64,000 nucleotides of DNA from Lonsdalea britannica (GTDB lineage Bacteria; Pseudomonadota; Gammaproteobacteria; Enterobacterales; Enterobacteriaceae): the NCBI RefSeq assembly GCF_002111595.1, contig NZ_LUTN01000008.1, forward strand, positions 86,497 to 150,496. The letters run 5' to 3'. The notes under the pieces are model-generated. The model did no database searches. It had not been told where the DNA came from and saw only the letters and a list, made by a program, of their open reading frames with translations. The translations under genes were made by a program, and so were the position numbers. Each line of letters opens with the position of its first letter. The stretch's first letter is position 1. Shown here piece by piece: positions 42,903-52,457 of the stretch.

Positions 42903-43811
42903 ATGTCAAAGAACGTGCTGATTCTGGACGGCGGCATGGGCCGTGAACTGGCGCGAATTGGCGCGCCTTTCCGCCAACCGGAGTGGTCGGCGTTAGCGCT
43001 GCTGGAGTCTCCGCAGCATGTACGGCAAGTGCATGATAGCTATATCGCCGCGGGATCGCAGGTCATCACGGCGAACAGCTACGCCGTCGTCCCGTTCCAT
43101 CTTGGCGACGATCAGTTCCAGCGCCGCGGCCATGAACTGGCTGCGCTGGCTGGCAAGCTGGCGCGAGAGGCGGCAGACGCCGCGCCGCACGCCGTGCGAG
43201 TCGCCGGTTCTCTGCCTCCGGCGCTCGGCTCTTATCGACCCGACCTGTTTTCCGCCGCCGCCGCTGAACCCCTTTTGCGAGTGCTGATCGACGCGCTTGA
43301 CCCCTACGTTGATGTCTGGCTGGCCGAAACCCAAAGCTCGCTGGCGGAAGTGGCGCTGGTGCGTCGGCTGCTGGCGGACGATCCGCGCGAACTGTGGTTC
43401 TCCTTTACTTTGCAGGATGAGCTGGATGATCAGGGCCGAGCGCGGCTGCGTTCCGGTGAGACGATCGCCGAGGCGGCTAAAGGCGCCATTGAGCTGGGCG
43501 CCGCCAATCTGCTGTTCAACTGTAGCCGCCCGGAAGTCATGGCTCCCGCCGTCGCGGAAGCCCGCGCTCAGTTAAGCGAGCAGGGCGCGACCATGGGCAT
43601 CGGTGTGTACGCCAATGCGTTCGAGCCGGAAGATAATCGCCGCGAAGCGAACGACGGCCTCAGTCGACTGCGTGCTGACACGCACCCTGAAGGGTATCAG
43701 CAGTGGGCCGCCGAATGGGTGGCACAGGGCGCGACGCTGGTCGGCGGCTGCTGCGGCATCGGACCCGAACATATTGCCCGCCTGGCGCAGGCGTTGCCGC
43801 ATCGGGACTAA
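42903..43811 (+). CDS. mmuM: Homocysteine S-methyltransferase MmuM
   Basis: This 302-residue enzyme makes methionine from homocysteine using S-methylmethionine or SAM as methyl donor. The barrel N-terminus ILDGGMGRELARIGAPF and the zinc-binding cysteines in NLLFNCSRPEVM and LVGGCCGIGPEHIA are intact. AAGGAAGGACG precedes the ATG. In E. coli mmuM follows the S-methylmethionine permease mmuP; here no mmuP is present and a peptide-type ABC transporter follows 67 bases downstream. Confidence 0.95.
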   Translation: MSKNVLILDGGMGRELARIGAPFRQPEWSALALLESPQHVRQVHDSYIAAGSQVITANSYAVVPFHLGDDQFQRRGHELAALAGKLAREAADAAPHAVRVAGSLPPALGSYRPDLFSAAAAEPLLRVLIDALDPYVDVWLAETQSSLAEVALVRRLLADDPRELWFSFTLQDELDDQGRARLRSGETIAEAAKGAIELGAANLLFNCSRPEVMAPAVAEARAQLSEQGATMGIGVYANAFEPEDNRREANDGLSRLRADTHPEGYQQWAAEWVAQGATLVGGCCGIGPEHIARLAQALPHRD

Positions 43812-43878
43812 ATCCCGATCGGCGTCTATAACGATAATAACCTCTCGCCACGAGCAGGGGATAACAGGGGAACACATC

Positions 43879-45420
43879 ATGAATCGTCGTCACTTTATCA
43901 AGAACGCGTGCGCGCTCTCGGTCGCCGCCGCTACGGCGAGTTGGCCGCTGAGCCACGCCTGGGGGGCGGATACTGCGGAAACGCCGAAGAAAGGCGGTCA
44001 TCTGATCGTCGGCGTGGATAATGCCTCCAGCACCGATCGCCTCGATCCGGCTTTCTGGTTCGAAACCTATATGTATTTCGTTGGCTCCCAGCTGTTCAAC
44101 AATCTGGTCGAGCTCGATGAGCGCGGTGAACTCAGCCCGTCGCTGGCGGAGTCCTGGGACAGCCAAGAGGGTGGCCGTGTCTGGGTACTGAAAATTCGGC
44201 AGGGCGTACAGTTCCACGACGGTCGTACGCTGACCGCCAAAGATGTCATCTATTCGTTGAACCACCACCGCAGCGCCGAGTCGAGTTCGTCGGTGAAAGG
44301 TTATCTGGAACCGGTCACGGCGCTGGAAGCGACTGGTACGCATGAAGTGACGATCCGACTCAATGCGCCAAACGTTGAATTTGTCGCGCTGCTGAGCGAC
44401 GTGCATTTCGCCATCACGCCGGAAAATGAATCGTTCGATAAAGGCATCGGCACCGGCGCTTTCATTCTGGAAAGCTTCCAGCCCGGCGTGCGTACGCTGG
44501 TGAAACGTAACCCGAATCACTGGAACAGCGCGCGCGGTCACGTCGATTCCGTCGAAACGCTGGCGATGAACGACTCTACCGCCCGCGTCGCGGCGTTGGT
44601 GAGTGGTTCCGCTCACCTCATCAACCGCGTCAATCCGCGCATCGTTGGCCGGATTGAGAAGATGCCGAATTTACAGCTGCTGCGCTCGCACGACAGCCAG
44701 ATCTTCACGTTTCCCGGCCTCGGCAGCCTGCCGCCGTTCGATTCACAGGACGGCCGACTGGCGCTCAAATACGCCATCGATCGCCAGCAGATCATCGATA
44801 CGGTGCTGGGCGGTTATGGCACCGTCGCCAACGATAACCCGGTCTTCCCCTCTAGCCGCTACTTTGCGAAAGACATTCCGCAGCGCCCGTACGATCCGGA
44901 AAAGGCCAAATGGCACTGGCAGAAAGCCGGATTTAACGGACCGTTGGTGCTGTCCGTCGCCGATGCGGGCTTCCCCGGCGCGGTGGATGCAGGCCAGCTC
45001 TATCAGGCCTCTGCGCAACGCGCGGGAATTCCATTGAAGGTTGAGCGTGTACCGGACGATGCGTTCTGGGACAATGTCTGGATGAAGAAACCGTTCGTGT
45101 CTTCCAACTGGTCTATGCGTCCGACGACGGATGCGTTGCTGTCGCTGGTGTTCACCAGCGGCGCGCCGTGGAATGAATCCGGCTGGAAAGAGCCGTCGTT
45201 CGACCAACTGGTGCAGGCGGCCCGTGGTGAAGTCAACGAAGAGAAACGCCGTCAGATTTATCATGATATTCAGCTGATGCTGGTGGAAAAGGGCAGCGAA
45301 ATCATTCCGCTGTACGCCGACTCTCTCGACGCTTGCAGCCAACGCGTGAAAGGGCTGACGGCAATCCCTGGCTTCCCGCTGAGCGGCAACCGCGCCGCAG
45401 AAAAATTGTGGCTGGCATAG
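43879..45420 (+). CDS. ABC transporter substrate-binding protein (SBP family 5, DppA/OppA-like) with Tat-like signal
   Basis: This 513-residue protein starts at ATG 43879. The N-terminus NRRHFIKNACALSVAAATAS is Tat-type (twin Arg, Phe two residues on, Lys, then a mild hydrophobic core), unusual for this family in enterobacteria, where Sec signals are common. The SBP_bac_5 core follows (LFNNLVELDERGELSPSLAE, VWVLKIRQGVQFHDGR, LTAKDVIYSLNHHR). The ligand is unknown: peptides, opines, or a sulfonium compound given the mmuM neighbour. No terminator separates it from mmuM, and permease genes follow after 29 bases. Confidence 0.9.
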   Translation: MNRRHFIKNACALSVAAATASWPLSHAWGADTAETPKKGGHLIVGVDNASSTDRLDPAFWFETYMYFVGSQLFNNLVELDERGELSPSLAESWDSQEGGRVWVLKIRQGVQFHDGRTLTAKDVIYSLNHHRSAESSSSVKGYLEPVTALEATGTHEVTIRLNAPNVEFVALLSDVHFAITPENESFDKGIGTGAFILESFQPGVRTLVKRNPNHWNSARGHVDSVETLAMNDSTARVAALVSGSAHLINRVNPRIVGRIEKMPNLQLLRSHDSQIFTFPGLGSLPPFDSQDGRLALKYAIDRQQIIDTVLGGYGTVANDNPVFPSSRYFAKDIPQRPYDPEKAKWHWQKAGFNGPLVLSVADAGFPGAVDAGQLYQASAQRAGIPLKVERVPDDAFWDNVWMKKPFVSSNWSMRPTTDALLSLVFTSGAPWNESGWKEPSFDQLVQAARGEVNEEKRRQIYHDIQLMLVEKGSEIIPLYADSLDACSQRVKGLTAIPGFPLSGNRAAEKLWLA

Positions 45421-45449
45421 GGATCGCCCAGCCGATAGGTGAGACAAGA

Positions 45450-46443
45450 TGAGCGTGCTTGATAGCGTAAATGCCCGATGGCCGCTGCTGACGATGATTT
45501 CGCGTCGTTTGCTGGCGGGCGGGCTGATGATTGTGGTGGTGTCGGCGTTGATTTTCGCCGGGATCCAGCTGTTGCCGGGGAATGCCGCGACCGCCATTTT
45601 GGGGCAAACGGCCACGCCGGACGCGTGAAGGCGCTCAATCTTCAGCTTGGGCTGGACCAACCGGCGTTGGCGCGCTATTTCAGCTGGCTGTCGGGCATCG
45701 TCCACGGCGACTTCGGTCATAGCTTTACCAGTCGCCAGCCGGTCGGACCGGTGCTGGCTTATCGGCTTGAAAATACGTTGTTTCTGGCCGCCTGCACCTC
45801 GGCAGTTGCGGTGCCGCTGGCGCTGATCATCGGTTTTCTGTCGGTACGTTATCAGGGCAGCTGGCTTGACCAACTGCTGAACCTGTTTACCCGAACGGCG
45901 GTGGCGCTGCCGGAGTTTTTTTCGGGCTATCTGCTCATTCTAGTGTTCTCCATCACGCTCTATTGGCTGCCGAGCAACAGCAGTGTAAACGACGGTATGC
46001 CGTTCGCGGACCGCTTAACGGCCGTCGCGCTGCCCGCGATGACGCTGTTGCTGGCGGTGCTGGGACATATGAGCAACATGACGCGCGCCGCGCTGATCAG
46101 CGCCCAGAATGCCGCGTATGTCGATACCGCACTGCTGAAAGGACTATCGCCTTCCAGCATTCTCTGGCGCCATGTGCTGCCCAACGCTTGGGGGCCTATC
46201 ATCAACGTGATCGTGCTGAATCTGGCCTACCTGATGGTGGGCGTGGTGATTGTGGAAAACGTCTTTGTTTATCCCGGGCTGGGACAGTACATGGTCGATA
46301 GCATCAGCAAACGCGACATTCCGGTGATTCAGGACTGCGCGCTGGTGCTGGCCGCCATTTATATTTTGCTGAACCTGCTGGCGGACGTGGTGGCGTTGAT
46401 GGCCAACCCGCGTTTACGACACTCCCGGCAGTCGAACGGATGA
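45450..46443 (+). pseudogene. ABC transporter permease (DppB-like), frameshifted
   Basis: From ATG 45450 the frame gives a typical N-terminus (ISRRLLAGGLMIVVVSALIF) with the first membrane helix and QLLPGNAA, then stops at 45626. One added G restores TATPDAVKALNLQLGLDQPA and continues to 46443 through five more helices, with the EAA-like loop VDTALLKGLSPSSILWRHVL and the closing VVIVENVFVYPGLGQYMV. The repaired length is about 331 residues. It forms the channel with the DppC-like partner. A spurious upstream start exists in the second frame at 45478. Confidence 0.85.
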
Positions 46444-46490
46444 GCCGGCGCGACCCGCAAGATCGTCTTGATGGTAATGGATAAAAGTAC

Positions 46491-47312
46491 ATGCCTCCTG
46501 TGAAACCTTCCGTTGTACTCGGCCTATCAGGGCTGAGCCTGTTTATTCTGGTGGCCGTTTTCGCCCCTTGGATCGCGCCTTTCCCGGCCGATCAGGTGAT
46601 CGGCGGCGCATGGTTAGGGCCGATGGATCGCGCATGGCTGGGCACCGATAATTTGGGGCGCGACCTGTTTTCCCGACTGATTTGGGGGACGAGGACGTCG
46701 CTGACCGTGACGGCGTTGGCGGCCGCGTTGGCGTTTGTTCTCGGCACGCTGCTCGGTTTTCTGGCCGGGGTGTGCGGCGGCGCGGTCGATCAGATCATCT
46801 CGCGCGTCAACGATGTGCTGATGGCGATCCCGACGCTGATCCTGGCGCTGGTGGTGCTTGCGCTGCTCCCGAAAAGCCTGTTCGTCATTATCGTCGTGCT
46901 GGGCGTGCTCGAAGCGACTCAGGTACTGCGCGTGGCGCGGGCGCTGGCGGTCGATCTGGCGACGCAGGAGTTTATCGAAGCCGCGCGGATGCGCGGTGAA
47001 TCGATGCGCTGGATCCTGTGGCGGGAAATCTTGCCGAATGCGCTGACCACGCTGATCGCGGAGTTCGCGCTGCGTTTTATTTTCATTCTGCTGTTCCTCT
47101 CCGCCCTGTCGTTTCTGGGGATGGGCATTCAGCCGCCGACTGCCGATTGGGGCGGGCTGGCGCGGGATAATAAAGACGGCATTCTGTTTGGCGTCTGGGC
47201 CGCGCTGGTGCCGGGCGCGGCGATCGCGCTGCTGGCGATATCGCTCAGCGTGGTGGCCGACTGGCTGCTGAGTCGCGACGGCCGTCGCTGGCAGGGAGGT
47301 CGACATGGTTGA
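46491..47312 (+). CDS. ABC transporter permease (DppC-like)
   Basis: This 273-residue inner-membrane permease has the usual DppC opening: a first helix, then WLGTDNLGRDLFSRLIWGTR (the TDxxGRD motif). Five further helices follow, with the EAA loop FIEAARMRGESMRWILWREI contacting the ATPase, and the closing FLGMGIQPPTADWGGLARDN. Its 3' end overlaps the ATPase start by eight bases. Confidence 0.93.
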   Translation: MPPVKPSVVLGLSGLSLFILVAVFAPWIAPFPADQVIGGAWLGPMDRAWLGTDNLGRDLFSRLIWGTRTSLTVTALAAALAFVLGTLLGFLAGVCGGAVDQIISRVNDVLMAIPTLILALVVLALLPKSLFVIIVVLGVLEATQVLRVARALAVDLATQEFIEAARMRGESMRWILWREILPNALTTLIAEFALRFIFILLFLSALSFLGMGIQPPTADWGGLARDNKDGILFGVWAALVPGAAIALLAISLSVVADWLLSRDGRRWQGGRHG

Positions 47313-48900
47313 GCTGCTGCGAGTCGAAGCATTAAAAGTGGTGGCGGGTGACAGCACGCTGGTTCAGGACATCTCGTTCTCGCTGAAAAAAGGCGAGGTG
47401 CTGGGGCTGATTGGCGAGTCCGGCGCGGGCAAGTCCACCATTGGTCAGGCGATCCTCGGTCACTGCCGCCACGGGATGCAGATTCAGGGCGGTCAGATCT
47501 GGTTTCAGGGAACAGATCTGGCGGCGTTATCTGAGCGCCAGCTGCGCCGGGTGCGCGGTCCCCGTATCGCCTACGTTGCCCAGTCAGCCAGCACGGCCTT
47601 TAATCCAGCCCGCAAGATCGGCGAGCAAGTGATCGAAACGGCGGTGCGTCATCGTGTGATGTCGCGTCGGCAGGCGATCGAACGGGCGATGACGCTGTTC
47701 GCTCAGCTGTCGTTGCCGGACCCGTCGAGCTTCTTCCAGCGTTATCCGCATCAGGTGTCCGGCGGGCAGTTGCAGCGGGCGATGATCGCGATGGCGATGT
47801 GCGCGGGACCAGAGCTGATTATCTTCGATGAACCGACGACGGCGCTGGACGTCACGACCCAGTTGGACGTCCTCAAAGCCATCGACGACATCATCCGTAT
47901 GACCGGCGTGGCGGCACTTTACATCAGTCACGATCTGGCGGTGGTGGCGCAGCTGAGCCAGCGCATCATGGTGCTGCGCCGGGGTCGGCAGGTGGAAGTC
48001 GGCGCGACGGAGGCGATCCTGGCACGTCCGTCGCAGGAGTACACTCGTCAGCTGTTGCAGGCGCGCGGCGAACCGAAAATGCCACAGCCGGATGATGGCG
48101 AGGTTCTGCTGGATGTCGTGCAGTTGGAAGCGCGCTATCAGCGTCAGCCGGTGCTTCATGACATTTCGCTGCGTTTGGCGCGAGGGCGCACGCTGGCGGT
48201 GATCGGCGAGTCCGGGTCGGGCAAATCGACGCTCGGGCGGACTGTGTGCGGATTACTGGCGCCCAGCCAAGGAGATATCCGACTGCGGGGAGAAACACTG
48301 CCTGCGACGCTGGCGAAACGTAGCCGACGACAGCTGCAGTCTATTCAAATGATTCACCAGCACCCGGATATGGCGCTGAATCCGCGTCTCTCTGTCGGCG
48401 TGCAAATCGAGCGAGCGATGGTCTGCCTGACGGATCTTGGCCCCGCAGCGTGCCGCGGGCGTGTTAATGCGCTGCTTGAGCAGGTCGGGCTCTCCGCCGA
48501 CATCGCTCGTCGCCTGCCGACGTCGCTCTCGGGCGGCCAGAAGCAGCGTGTCTGCATCGCCCGCGCGCTGGCCGCACAGCCGGAACTGATTATCTGCGAT
48601 GAACCGACGTCCGCGCTGGACCCGCTGGTGGCGCGCGATGTGCTGGCGCTGTTGCGTCGAATCCAGCAGGAAACCGGCGTCTCCTACCTGTTCATCACGC
48701 ATGATTTACATGTGGTGCGGGAAGTCGCGGACAGCGTCGCGGTGTTACGTCAGGGGCGGATAGTCCGTCAGGGCCGAGTAGACGAAGCGCTGTCGCCGCC
48801 GCTTGACGAGTACACCCGCGAGTTGCTGATCGCCGTACCGGAGATGCGCTGCGGCTGGCTGCAGGAAGTGATGGTGGAGAACGAGAGCGACGCCCATTAA
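47305..48900 (+). CDS. Dual-ATPase ABC transporter subunit (DppD-DppF fusion type)
   Basis: This 531-residue protein contains two complete ATPase domains. Domain 1 has Walker A GESGAGKST, signature VSGGQLQRAMIA and Walker B LIIFDEPTTALD. Domain 2, from about residue 270, has GESGSGKST, LSGGQKQRVCIARAL and LIICDEPTSALD. Each has its switch His (YISHDLAVV and FITHDLHVV). Such fusions occur in GsiA, YejF and similar peptide importers. It ends the operon, which has a terminator seven bases downstream. Confidence 0.95.
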   Translation: MVELLRVEALKVVAGDSTLVQDISFSLKKGEVLGLIGESGAGKSTIGQAILGHCRHGMQIQGGQIWFQGTDLAALSERQLRRVRGPRIAYVAQSASTAFNPARKIGEQVIETAVRHRVMSRRQAIERAMTLFAQLSLPDPSSFFQRYPHQVSGGQLQRAMIAMAMCAGPELIIFDEPTTALDVTTQLDVLKAIDDIIRMTGVAALYISHDLAVVAQLSQRIMVLRRGRQVEVGATEAILARPSQEYTRQLLQARGEPKMPQPDDGEVLLDVVQLEARYQRQPVLHDISLRLARGRTLAVIGESGSGKSTLGRTVCGLLAPSQGDIRLRGETLPATLAKRSRRQLQSIQMIHQHPDMALNPRLSVGVQIERAMVCLTDLGPAACRGRVNALLEQVGLSADIARRLPTSLSGGQKQRVCIARALAAQPELIICDEPTSALDPLVARDVLALLRRIQQETGVSYLFITHDLHVVREVADSVAVLRQGRIVRQGRVDEALSPPLDEYTRELLIAVPEMRCGWLQEVMVENESDAH

Positions 48901-48906
48901 GAGATG

Positions 48907-48928
48907 CGCGCGTTTCCGCGCGTTTTTT
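48907..48928 (+). terminator. Terminator after the ABC transporter operon
   Basis: CGCGCG, loop TTTC, CGCGCG, then six T, immediately after the ATPase stop. Confidence 0.85.
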
Positions 48929-48966
48929 CTGATCCGCTTCGAAAGGTCATTACCCGGAGTCGAGTT

Positions 48967-49003
48967 AAAAAAAGACGCGCCTTTCAGGTCGCGTCTTTTT
49001 TAT
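48967..49003. terminator. Bidirectional terminator facing ridA
   Basis: A-run, then AGACGCG (48973-48979) paired with CGCGTCT (48990-48996), then a T-run. The flanking A and T tracts let it act on both strands, so it probably terminates ridA, which ends 20 bases away. Confidence 0.85.
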
Positions 49004-49022
49004 TGGCGAGGGTGCGGCGCGC

Positions 49023-49409
49023 TTAGCGGCGAACGGCAATGGCCTCGATTTCGATCTTCACGTCTTTCGGCAGGCGTGCGACTTCCACGCAGGAGCGGGC
49101 CGGGAACGGGGCATCGTTTTCATTGAAGAACGCTTCATAAGTCGCGTTCACCGTCGCAAAGTCGTTCAGGTCTTTGACGAATACCGTCATTTTCACCACG
49201 TCGCTCACCTTCAGACCGGCGGCTTCAACGATGGCTTTGACGTTTTCCAGCGACTGGCGTGCCTGCGCGGAGACGTCGTCGGGAACCAAACCGGTTTTAG
49301 GATCGACGGGGATCTGACCCGAAGTGAGTACCATGTTGCCGAGATCGACGGCCTGAACATAAGGACCGATAGCGGCCGGAGCGTGTTCCGTACTGATAAT
49401 GCGAGACAT
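49023..49409 (-). CDS. ridA: 2-iminobutanoate/2-iminopropanoate deaminase RidA
   Basis: This 128-residue YjgF/YER057c/UK114 protein hydrolyses reactive enamine/imine intermediates released by PLP enzymes. Family blocks are IGPYVQAVDLGNMVLTSGQI, VDPKTG and PARSCVEVARLPKDVKIEIE, with the imine-binding Arg. ATG 49409 follows CAGGAGAAAA. It is downstream of pyrI on the same strand, as in E. coli. Confidence 0.97.
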   Translation of the reverse strand: MSRIISTEHAPAAIGPYVQAVDLGNMVLTSGQIPVDPKTGLVPDDVSAQARQSLENVKAIVEAAGLKVSDVVKMTVFVKDLNDFATVNATYEAFFNENDAPFPARSCVEVARLPKDVKIEIEAIAVRR

Positions 49410-49525
49410 GTTTTCTCCTGATTGAGTCCGAATGGGTGCTTGCAGCATCCATTATTCCTGAAACGTAACTTCATTCTACCCCGTGAGTCGCTTCACGAGG
49501 CAATAGGTTTCTGATCTCAGGTCGC

Positions 49526-49990
49526 TCAGCGGCTGTTCAGCACCGCCTGACGTTCGAACTCTTTTTCGCAGTATTTGCACTTCAGCAGCACTTCGTCTTC
49601 ATGAGATTTCACGGTGAAGGAAGAGGTGACCGGTTCGCTGCGGCTGATACAGTTGGTGTTCGGGCAGGTCAGGATGCCGTGGACATGCTCAGGGAGCTGC
49701 GGATGCAGCTTGCGCACGACGTTGTATTGGTCGATCTGATTGACGGTCGCCTGCGGCGCGTACATCGCCAACTGATTGGCCTGTTCTTCCGTCAGGAAAA
49801 CGTTCTCGATCTTGATCAGATCTTTGCGGCCCAGCTCGTTGGACGGCAGATTCAGACCGATGGTGATGCGCTGGTCGGTGTCGGTGAACTTGAACAGGGT
49901 GAGCAGTTTGAAGCCGATTTGCGCCGGAATGTGGTCGATCACCGTACCGCGTTTGATGGCTTCCACCTGTAATTTGTTGTCGTGAGTCAT
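49526..49990 (-). CDS. pyrI: Aspartate carbamoyltransferase regulatory chain PyrI
   Basis: This 154-residue regulatory subunit of ATCase binds CTP/ATP at its N-domain ([20 protein letters not shown]) and a zinc ion at four cysteines (CPNTNC and CKYC), which contact PyrB. It starts 13 bases after pyrB, with GAGGAAGACAC before the ATG. Confidence 0.98.
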   Translation of the reverse strand: MTHDNKLQVEAIKRGTVIDHIPAQIGFKLLTLFKFTDTDQRITIGLNLPSNELGRKDLIKIENVFLTEEQANQLAMYAPQATVNQIDQYNVVRKLHPQLPEHVHGILTCPNTNCISRSEPVTSSFTVKSHEDEVLLKCKYCEKEFERQAVLNSR

Positions 49991-50003
49991 GTGTCTTCCT
50001 CTC

Positions 50004-50939
50004 TTACAGAACCAGTTCGCTGTTCAGCACCAGAGCCAGCAGGGCCTGACGTGCGAAAATACCGTTGCCTGCCTGCTGGAAGTAGTAGGCATGGGGCGTG
50101 CTGTCGACGTCGGTCGTGATTTCATCGATGCGTGGCAAGGGATGCAGCACTTTCAGATTCGCGCGCGCCTCGGCGAGATCCGCGGCATGCAGGATGTACT
50201 GCGCTTTGATATTGATGTATTCGGACGGGTCGAGCCGCTCTTTTTGGACGCGGGTCATGTAGAGAATATCCAGCTCCGGCACGACTTCTTCGATGCTGTT
50301 ATGCAGGCTGTAGGGAATGTTCCGCTCTTCCAGCATTTTTAAAATGTAGTCCGGCATGGCCAGCGCATCGGGTGCGATGAAGTAAAAACGGTTGCCTTCG
50401 AACTTGGCCAGCGCCTGCGTCAGAGAGTGGACAGTGCGGCCGTATTTCAGATCCCCGACCATGGCGATGTTGATGTTGTCCAGACGTCCCTGAGTCTCTT
50501 GGATCGTGAACAGGTCGAGCAGCGTCTGAGAGGGGTGCTGGTTGGCGCCGTCGCCGGCGTTAAGGACGGGGATACCCTGCGAGAACTCGGCCGCCAGACG
50601 GGCCGCGCCTTCCTGTGGATGGCGCATCACAATGGCGTCCACATAGTTGCTGACCACGGAAATGGTGTCCGCCAGCGTTTCGCCTTTTTTCCCGAGCGAT
50701 GTATTGCTGCTGTCGGCAAACCCCACCACCGACGCGCCCAGACGGTGCATCGCCGTTTCGAACGACAGCCGCGTGCGTGTGGACGCCTCGAAGAAGCAGC
50801 TGGCAATCACTTTATGTTTCAACAGCTCGGGCTGCGGGTTGGCCTTCAGGCTGGCGGCGACTTTCAGCGTCAGCAGCAGATCGTCCCGGCTGAGATCGTT
50901 GATTGAGATAATGTGTCTTTTATAAAGCGGATTGACCAT
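50004..50939 (-). CDS. pyrB: Aspartate carbamoyltransferase catalytic chain PyrB
   Basis: This 311-residue catalytic subunit performs the first committed step of pyrimidine synthesis, joining carbamoyl phosphate and aspartate. The carbamoyl-phosphate motif [20 protein letters not shown] and the [17 protein letters not shown] segment are intact. It is preceded by the pyrL leader and attenuator. Confidence 0.98.
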   Translation of the reverse strand: MVNPLYKRHIISINDLSRDDLLLTLKVAASLKANPQPELLKHKVIASCFFEASTRTRLSFETAMHRLGASVVGFADSSNTSLGKKGETLADTISVVSNYVDAIVMRHPQEGAARLAAEFSQGIPVLNAGDGANQHPSQTLLDLFTIQETQGRLDNINIAMVGDLKYGRTVHSLTQALAKFEGNRFYFIAPDALAMPDYILKMLEERNIPYSLHNSIEEVVPELDILYMTRVQKERLDPSEYINIKAQYILHAADLAEARANLKVLHPLPRIDEITTDVDSTPHAYYFQQAGNGIFARQALLALVLNSELVL

Positions 50940-51005
50940 TTGGCTATTCTCCCCACGGTTCGGCTCGGTCTACAGGTTGGCGGCCTGACGCCCTTTTCGA
51001 CAGAC

Positions 51006-51036
51006 AAAAAAAAGCCCCTCAACGAGGGGCTTTTTT
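51006..51036 (-). terminator. pyrBI attenuator terminator
   Basis: GCCCCTC paired with GAGGGGC around a three-base loop, followed on the minus strand by eight T, lies between the pyrL leader and pyrB. The pyrL stop codon falls inside the stem, so a ribosome close behind polymerase would block hairpin formation. This is the known UTP-sensing attenuation layout. Confidence 0.9.
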
Positions 51037-51129
51037 CAATGAAATACGGTGTACAGGGAGGAAAAACGCGGCGTGGCTGCCAGAAGGCAGTTGCGGTTGA
51101 TGACCGACAAAGATGGCTGCGTTGGACAT
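51019..51129 (-). CDS. pyrL: pyrBI operon leader peptide PyrL
   Basis: This 36-codon leader starts at ATG 51129, with GGGAGGAACC upstream, and ends with TGA inside the attenuator stem. The sequence begins MSNAAIFVGHQPQLPSG and differs from E. coli PyrL, as is usual for leaders. A pyrimidine-rich run in the RNA (GCGTTTTTCCTCCCT) provides the U-rich pause region where low UTP slows polymerase. It controls pyrBI by coupling translation to termination. Function is inferred from layout; the peptide itself is dispensable. Confidence 0.85.
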   Translation of the reverse strand: MSNAAIFVGHQPQLPSGSHAAFFLPVHRISLKKAPR

Positions 51130-51285
51130 GGTTCCTCCCGGCAAATTGCCCGGAATTATACGCGCGGAAGAGGTGAATTCAAGCGAAAAACGCAGATTTT
51201 GCCCGCGAGCAATCGGTTGCGACTGCCTGTGCGCCACTGCCGTCGACGACCTGGCATCGGGCCGGAACGGCAGTGAAACTGCGGA

Positions 51286-52296
51286 TTATGCGTTGGGACT
51301 CAGAGTGGCGACCATGACGGCTTTGATGGTATGCATCCGATTTTCCGCCTGATCGAACACGATGCTGTGTTTGGACTCGAAAACCTCGTCGGTGACTTCC
51401 ATGCCGCCGTGCAAACCGTATTGTTCGGCCATCTGCTTGCCGATCGTGGTTTGGTCGTCATGAAAAGCGGGCAGGCAGTGCAAGAATTTGACCTGCGGGT
51501 TACCCGAGGCCGCGATCATGGCCATATTGACCTGATAGGGTTTGAGCAGATCGATGCGCTGCGCCCACACCTCTTTGGGTTCCCCCATGGATACCCACAC
51601 GTCGGTATAGATGAAGTCGACGTCTTTCACCCCCACAGCTACCTCTTCCGTCAGCGTGATGCTACCGCCGGTTTTCTCTGCCGCGGCCTGACATTCTGCG
51701 ACCAGACCCGCTTCCGGCCAGCAGCTTTTGGGGGCGATCAGACGCAGATCCAGTCCGGTCAACGCCGCTGCTTCCAGCATGGTGTTCCCCATATTGTTGC
51801 GGGCGTCGCCGACGTAAGCCAACTTCATTTCGGACAGTGAACGGCCGGGCGCGTGTTCTTGCATCGTCAGCAGGTCCGCCAGCAACTGGGTAGGATGAAA
51901 TTCATCGGTCAGCCCGTTCCATACCGGTACGCCGGACAGGTCAGCCAGTGTTTCCACACGCTCCTGTCCATAGCCGCGATACTGAATACCGTCGTACATC
52001 CGACCCAGCACGCGCGCCGTATCCTTCATCGACTCCTTGTGGCCGATCTGGCTGCCGCTGGGGGCCAGGTAGGTGACCTGCGCCCCCTGATCGTACGCAG
52101 CAACTTCGAAAGAGCAGCGAGTGCGCGTCGAATCTTTTTCGAAGATGAGTGCGATGTTTTTCCCCTGCAGGTGACGGGTCTCTGCGCCGCTTTTTTTATC
52201 TAATTTCAGTTTTGCTGACAGGGTTAACAGATGACTTATTTCTGTTGGAGTGAAATCCATCAGTCTTAAAAAATGACGTTTATAGAACGGGTTCAT
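51286..52296 (-). CDS. argF: Ornithine carbamoyltransferase (ArgF/ArgI)
   Basis: This 336-residue enzyme makes citrulline from ornithine and carbamoyl phosphate in arginine synthesis. The motif [15 protein letters not shown] binds carbamoyl phosphate, and [11 protein letters not shown] carries the catalytic Cys. ATG 52296 ([20 protein letters not shown]) follows GGAGATAAGCACC; the frame is open 25 codons upstream into the operator region. Two ARG boxes lie 32-70 bases upstream. The neighbourhood (pyrBI, rraB, valS) equals that of E. coli argI. Confidence 0.97.
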   Translation of the reverse strand: MNPFYKRHFLRLMDFTPTEISHLLTLSAKLKLDKKSGAETRHLQGKNIALIFEKDSTRTRCSFEVAAYDQGAQVTYLAPSGSQIGHKESMKDTARVLGRMYDGIQYRGYGQERVETLADLSGVPVWNGLTDEFHPTQLLADLLTMQEHAPGRSLSEMKLAYVGDARNNMGNTMLEAAALTGLDLRLIAPKSCWPEAGLVAECQAAAEKTGGSITLTEEVAVGVKDVDFIYTDVWVSMGEPKEVWAQRIDLLKPYQVNMAMIAASGNPQVKFLHCLPAFHDDQTTIGKQMAEQYGLHGGMEVTDEVFESKHSIVFDQAENRMHTIKAVMVATLSPNA

Positions 52297-52327
52297 GGTG
52301 CTTATCTCCGTGCGAACAATCCTTCTG

Positions 52328-52366
52328 GTTGAATTAAAATTCACTTTATATGTGTAAATATTCAAT
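52328..52366. promoter_or_regulatory. Tandem ARG boxes (ArgR operator) of argF/argI
   Basis: GTTGAATTAAAATTCACT (52328-52345) contains the perfect palindrome TGAATTAAAATTCA, and TATGTGTAAATATTCAAT (52349-52366) matches the consensus well. The 3-base gap between the boxes is the standard arrangement for an ArgR hexamer. On the minus strand, TTGAAA and TATAAA near the second box could be the promoter, so bound ArgR would block it. Confidence 0.9.
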
Positions 52367-52457
52367 TTCAAGTGGGCAGATCAAACTTTGTGGTGGAGCC
52401 GGGTGCGGGGCTGTGGGACAATGCGGCGATATCTCGCCGTTTAATGAGGACTGAGTC

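Noticed and set aside
42560..42937. A 125-codon minus-strand frame (and an 80-codon plus-strand frame) upstream of mmuM
   Set aside because: It overlaps the MetJ operator and the mmuM start, has no recognised domain, and its residues follow the hairpin-rich DNA. I list the stretch as structured intergenic DNA instead.
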